A stretch of 48,063 nt of DNA from the NCBI GenBank assembly GCA_023150895.1, contig JAKLJY010000057.1:1-48063 (forward strand), given 5' to 3'. Made by a program: the position numbers and the translations under genes. The number at the start of each line of letters is the position of its first letter. Positions within the stretch are counted from its first letter, which is position 1. Source of the DNA: Myxococcota bacterium. Lineage in GTDB: Bacteria; Myxococcota_A; Bradymonadia; UBA7976; UBA1532. The notes beneath the pieces are model-generated. The model did not search any database. It was not told the DNA's origin and worked only from the letters and a program-made list of their open reading frames with translations. Of this stretch, positions 46,640 to 48,063 are shown piece after piece.

Positions 46640-47824
46640 TCAGTTCAATCGGGTGAGGCGGGTGCCGTCCGTCCCGCAGAACTCGGCGTCGGCCGGATAG
46701 GTGACCCCGCAGACGGGGCAGATACGTCCGGGTGGCTCGCGCGCGGCGCTGCGTTGGCGGGCGGCGGCGCTGCGGGCGAGAACCTGCCGCGCGTTCTCGT
46801 CGAGCACCTCGGCCGCCCTGTCCGGTCGGCGACGCGCGGCGCGGACCGCGATGCCGACGCCGAGAAGGGCGGCCATGACGAGGAAACCGACGAACGCGCC
46901 GACGAGCAGTCGTCCGCGCAGGGTCGCGTTCTGGGCAGTCTCGTCGTTGGCCGCGGCACCGGTCAGCGCTTCGCCATGCTGGGGGGGGAGGACCGGCAAC
47001 CGACCTTCCGCGAGGGTCGGCTCGGCGACGGTCAGGGCCGCGTAGTCGGCGTCGTTCGCGGCGATCCGGACGACGAAGTCGACGGTTGCGTCACCGATGC
47101 GAGCGGTGACGGTGGCCGCCGTGCCGGGCGTCAGCCCCCGCGCGTCGAACGTACCGTCCTCCGCCACCGCGCCACCAGAGGTGCCCCAGGCCGGTCGCAG
47201 CGCGAGCGCACACCCCGAAGCGTCGGTGGCCCGGACCGCCAGGGCGACCCGCCCATCGACTGGCACGAGGCGCCTCGCCGCTCCGACGGGCCGGAGCGTC
47301 GCCAGGGGGCCGGGGCTCGCACAGGCATCGGCGGGCGCCAGGGGCGGCGCCGGATCGACGAGCTGGTAGCGACCGGCGACCTCGACCGCACATTGCGTGC
47401 CCTGCAGCGTCCAGGCGTAGTGCGTCGTCTGGTCGACCTGGAGGCCCGAAGGGAGGACCCGACGCGCGGCCCGGACCGAGACTCTCTTGGCCGCCCCTTC
47501 CGGCGAGGCGCACGACATGGTCTCCCCCGCGCGGTCTTCCCGGAGATCGGGCTGGTGCGTCAGGGCACGGCACAGGCCCGTGCCGAAGAGCGGCGGCGCG
47601 TTCGCCTCGCCCTGCAGCGACCCGTCGGGCGTCTCCTCGTACAGCGCGCCGGGTGGCACCTGCACGTGGGTCGGGGCGGGCCCGCAGTCCGGACCCCATT
47701 GCTCGACCCGGGGCGACACCCGCCCGGACTCGAGTCGCCACGTCCGCGCCGCCGCGGGGGACGCGAGCGCCAGGCCGGTGAGCAGGCCGACGAGGCCGGG
47801 ACGGCAGGGGCGTCGCGCGGGCAT
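46640..47824 (-). CDS. Signal-peptide, membrane-anchored zinc-ribbon protein
   Basis: A 394-aa protein. A signal peptide (about 1-26, GLVGLLTGLALASPAAA) is followed by a periplasmic beta-rich region of about 280 residues with several Cys. A transmembrane helix follows (about 306-327, LLVGAFVGFLVMAALLGVGI), then a basic cytoplasmic tail with a C-terminal zinc ribbon, CPVCGVTYPADAEFCGTDGT (369-388), arranged C-x2-C-x10-C-x2-D. I recall such three-Cys-plus-Asp ribbons in myxobacterial regulatory proteins. It could relay an envelope signal inward. It is flanked by a PEGA-domain protein gene 7 bp upstream and the CinA-type gene downstream. The function is unknown. Confidence 0.75.
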   Translation of the reverse strand: MPARRPCRPGLVGLLTGLALASPAAARTWRLESGRVSPRVEQWGPDCGPAPTHVQVPPGALYEETPDGSLQGEANAPPLFGTGLCRALTHQPDLREDRAGETMSCASPEGAAKRVSVRAARRVLPSGLQVDQTTHYAWTLQGTQCAVEVAGRYQLVDPAPPLAPADACASPGPLATLRPVGAARRLVPVDGRVALAVRATDASGCALALRPAWGTSGGAVAEDGTFDARGLTPGTAATVTARIGDATVDFVVRIAANDADYAALTVAEPTLAEGRLPVLPPQHGEALTGAAANDETAQNATLRGRLLVGAFVGFLVMAALLGVGIAVRAARRRPDRAAEVLDENARQVLARSAAARQRSAAREPPGRICPVCGVTYPADAEFCGTDGTRLTRLN

Positions 47825-47831
47825 GGGCGCC

Positions 47832-48063
47832 TCAGAGCTTGAATTTCACGTTCTTGACGGCGCCCGGTCCGACGTCCACATCGATTGACTCCCGGCGACC
47901 CTCGAGCTCACCGGTGACGTTGTGCACGCCCGGGGGGACCTCGAAGTTGACCAGGGGCGTCGTGCCCTTCGGTCGCCCGTCGACATAGACCTTGACCCCG
48001 GGCGTCACCGACCGGATGAACAGCTTGGCGGCGCGACGCTCGTCGCGGGCGGGGCGCGTCGCG
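47832..48063 (-). CDS. C-terminal end of a PEGA-domain protein (partial, 5' end off the window)
   Basis: The last 77 codons of a gene entering from the right edge. The segment has the PEGA pattern: LFIRSVTPGVKVYVDGRPKG, TPLVNFEVPPGVHNV, LEGRRESIDVDVGPGA and the terminal KNVKFKL. PEGA modules usually follow a transmembrane helix in Ser/Thr kinases or occur in secreted proteins; the upstream part is needed to tell which. It ends 7 bp before the zinc-ribbon gene starts, so the genes are probably co-transcribed. Confidence 0.75.
   Translation of the reverse strand, partial: ATRPARDERRAAKLFIRSVTPGVKVYVDGRPKGTTPLVNFEVPPGVHNVTGELEGRRESIDVDVGPGAVKNVKFKL

Overview
This is a 48 kb chromosomal segment of very high G+C content (judged by eye) from a free-living Gram-negative bacterium. 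A deltaproteobacterial or Myxococcota-type organism fits best. The reasons are numerous lipoproteins, a eukaryote-like Ser/Thr kinase with PEGA repeats, Cys-rich MopE-like calcium motifs, a zinc ribbon of the C-x2-C-x10-C-x2-D type, an HD-GYP response regulator, a PilZ protein, a type IV pilin and a TonB-family transducer. I see no CRISPR array, rRNA, tRNA, prophage or insertion sequence. Gene density is high, many adjacent genes overlap by 4 bp (ATGA or GTGA), and no gene-free stretch exceeds 300 bp.

Layout. 1-8.7 kb: a truncated lipoprotein gene, then a probable operon lepA-lepB-pyrR-pyrB-pyrC'-carA-FG-GAP lipoprotein, starting at a strong sigma-70-like promoter (617-644). The dihydroorotase-like gene next to pyrB has lost catalytic residues and looks like the structural PyrC' subunit of a Pseudomonas-type aspartate transcarbamoylase. 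8.8-18.6 kb: lipoproteins, TrmL, a very large secreted hydrolase whose alpha/beta-hydrolase halves appear in swapped order, a MoaD-MoaE fusion, an M16 peptidase, a 49-aa membrane peptide, a RelA/SpoT-like protein with a membrane partner, and an outer-membrane barrel. 18.6-26 kb: signalling, with a PEGA-type Ser/Thr kinase, an HD-GYP regulator, a TPR glycosyltransferase, an atypical radical SAM protein and an HTH-PilZ fusion. 26-35.6 kb: one-carbon metabolism (folD, gcvT, gcvH and, on the other strand, gcvP), with a histidine kinase/response regulator pair and a TonB-like protein between gcvH and gcvP. 35.7-41.6 kb: a type IV pilin, BtpA-like and zincin-like proteins, a lipoprotein amidohydrolase and a beta-CASP nuclease. 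41.6-48 kb: dapD-dapE (lysine/peptidoglycan), a four-Cys protein, a strongly charged protein that appears to be a degenerate flagellin, a CinA-type MoCF-domain protein, a membrane zinc-ribbon protein and the end of another PEGA-domain protein.

How the genes work together. Housekeeping sets are clear: pyrimidine synthesis, glycine cleavage with folate, DAP synthesis, and molybdopterin synthase. Between them lies signalling and envelope machinery. The c-di-GMP-linked proteins (HD-GYP phosphodiesterase at 20.8 kb, PilZ-HTH at 25.4 kb) flank a glycosyltransferase and a radical SAM gene and may form a functional neighbourhood. The best candidates for undescribed biology are the apparently circularly permuted hydrolase (10661-13549), the flagellin-derived charged protein (44768-45775), the RelA/SpoT-like protein with its membrane partner (15970-17558), and the atypical radical SAM protein (24037-25308). 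All functional calls come from reading the sequence and from remembered family motifs; no database search was run.
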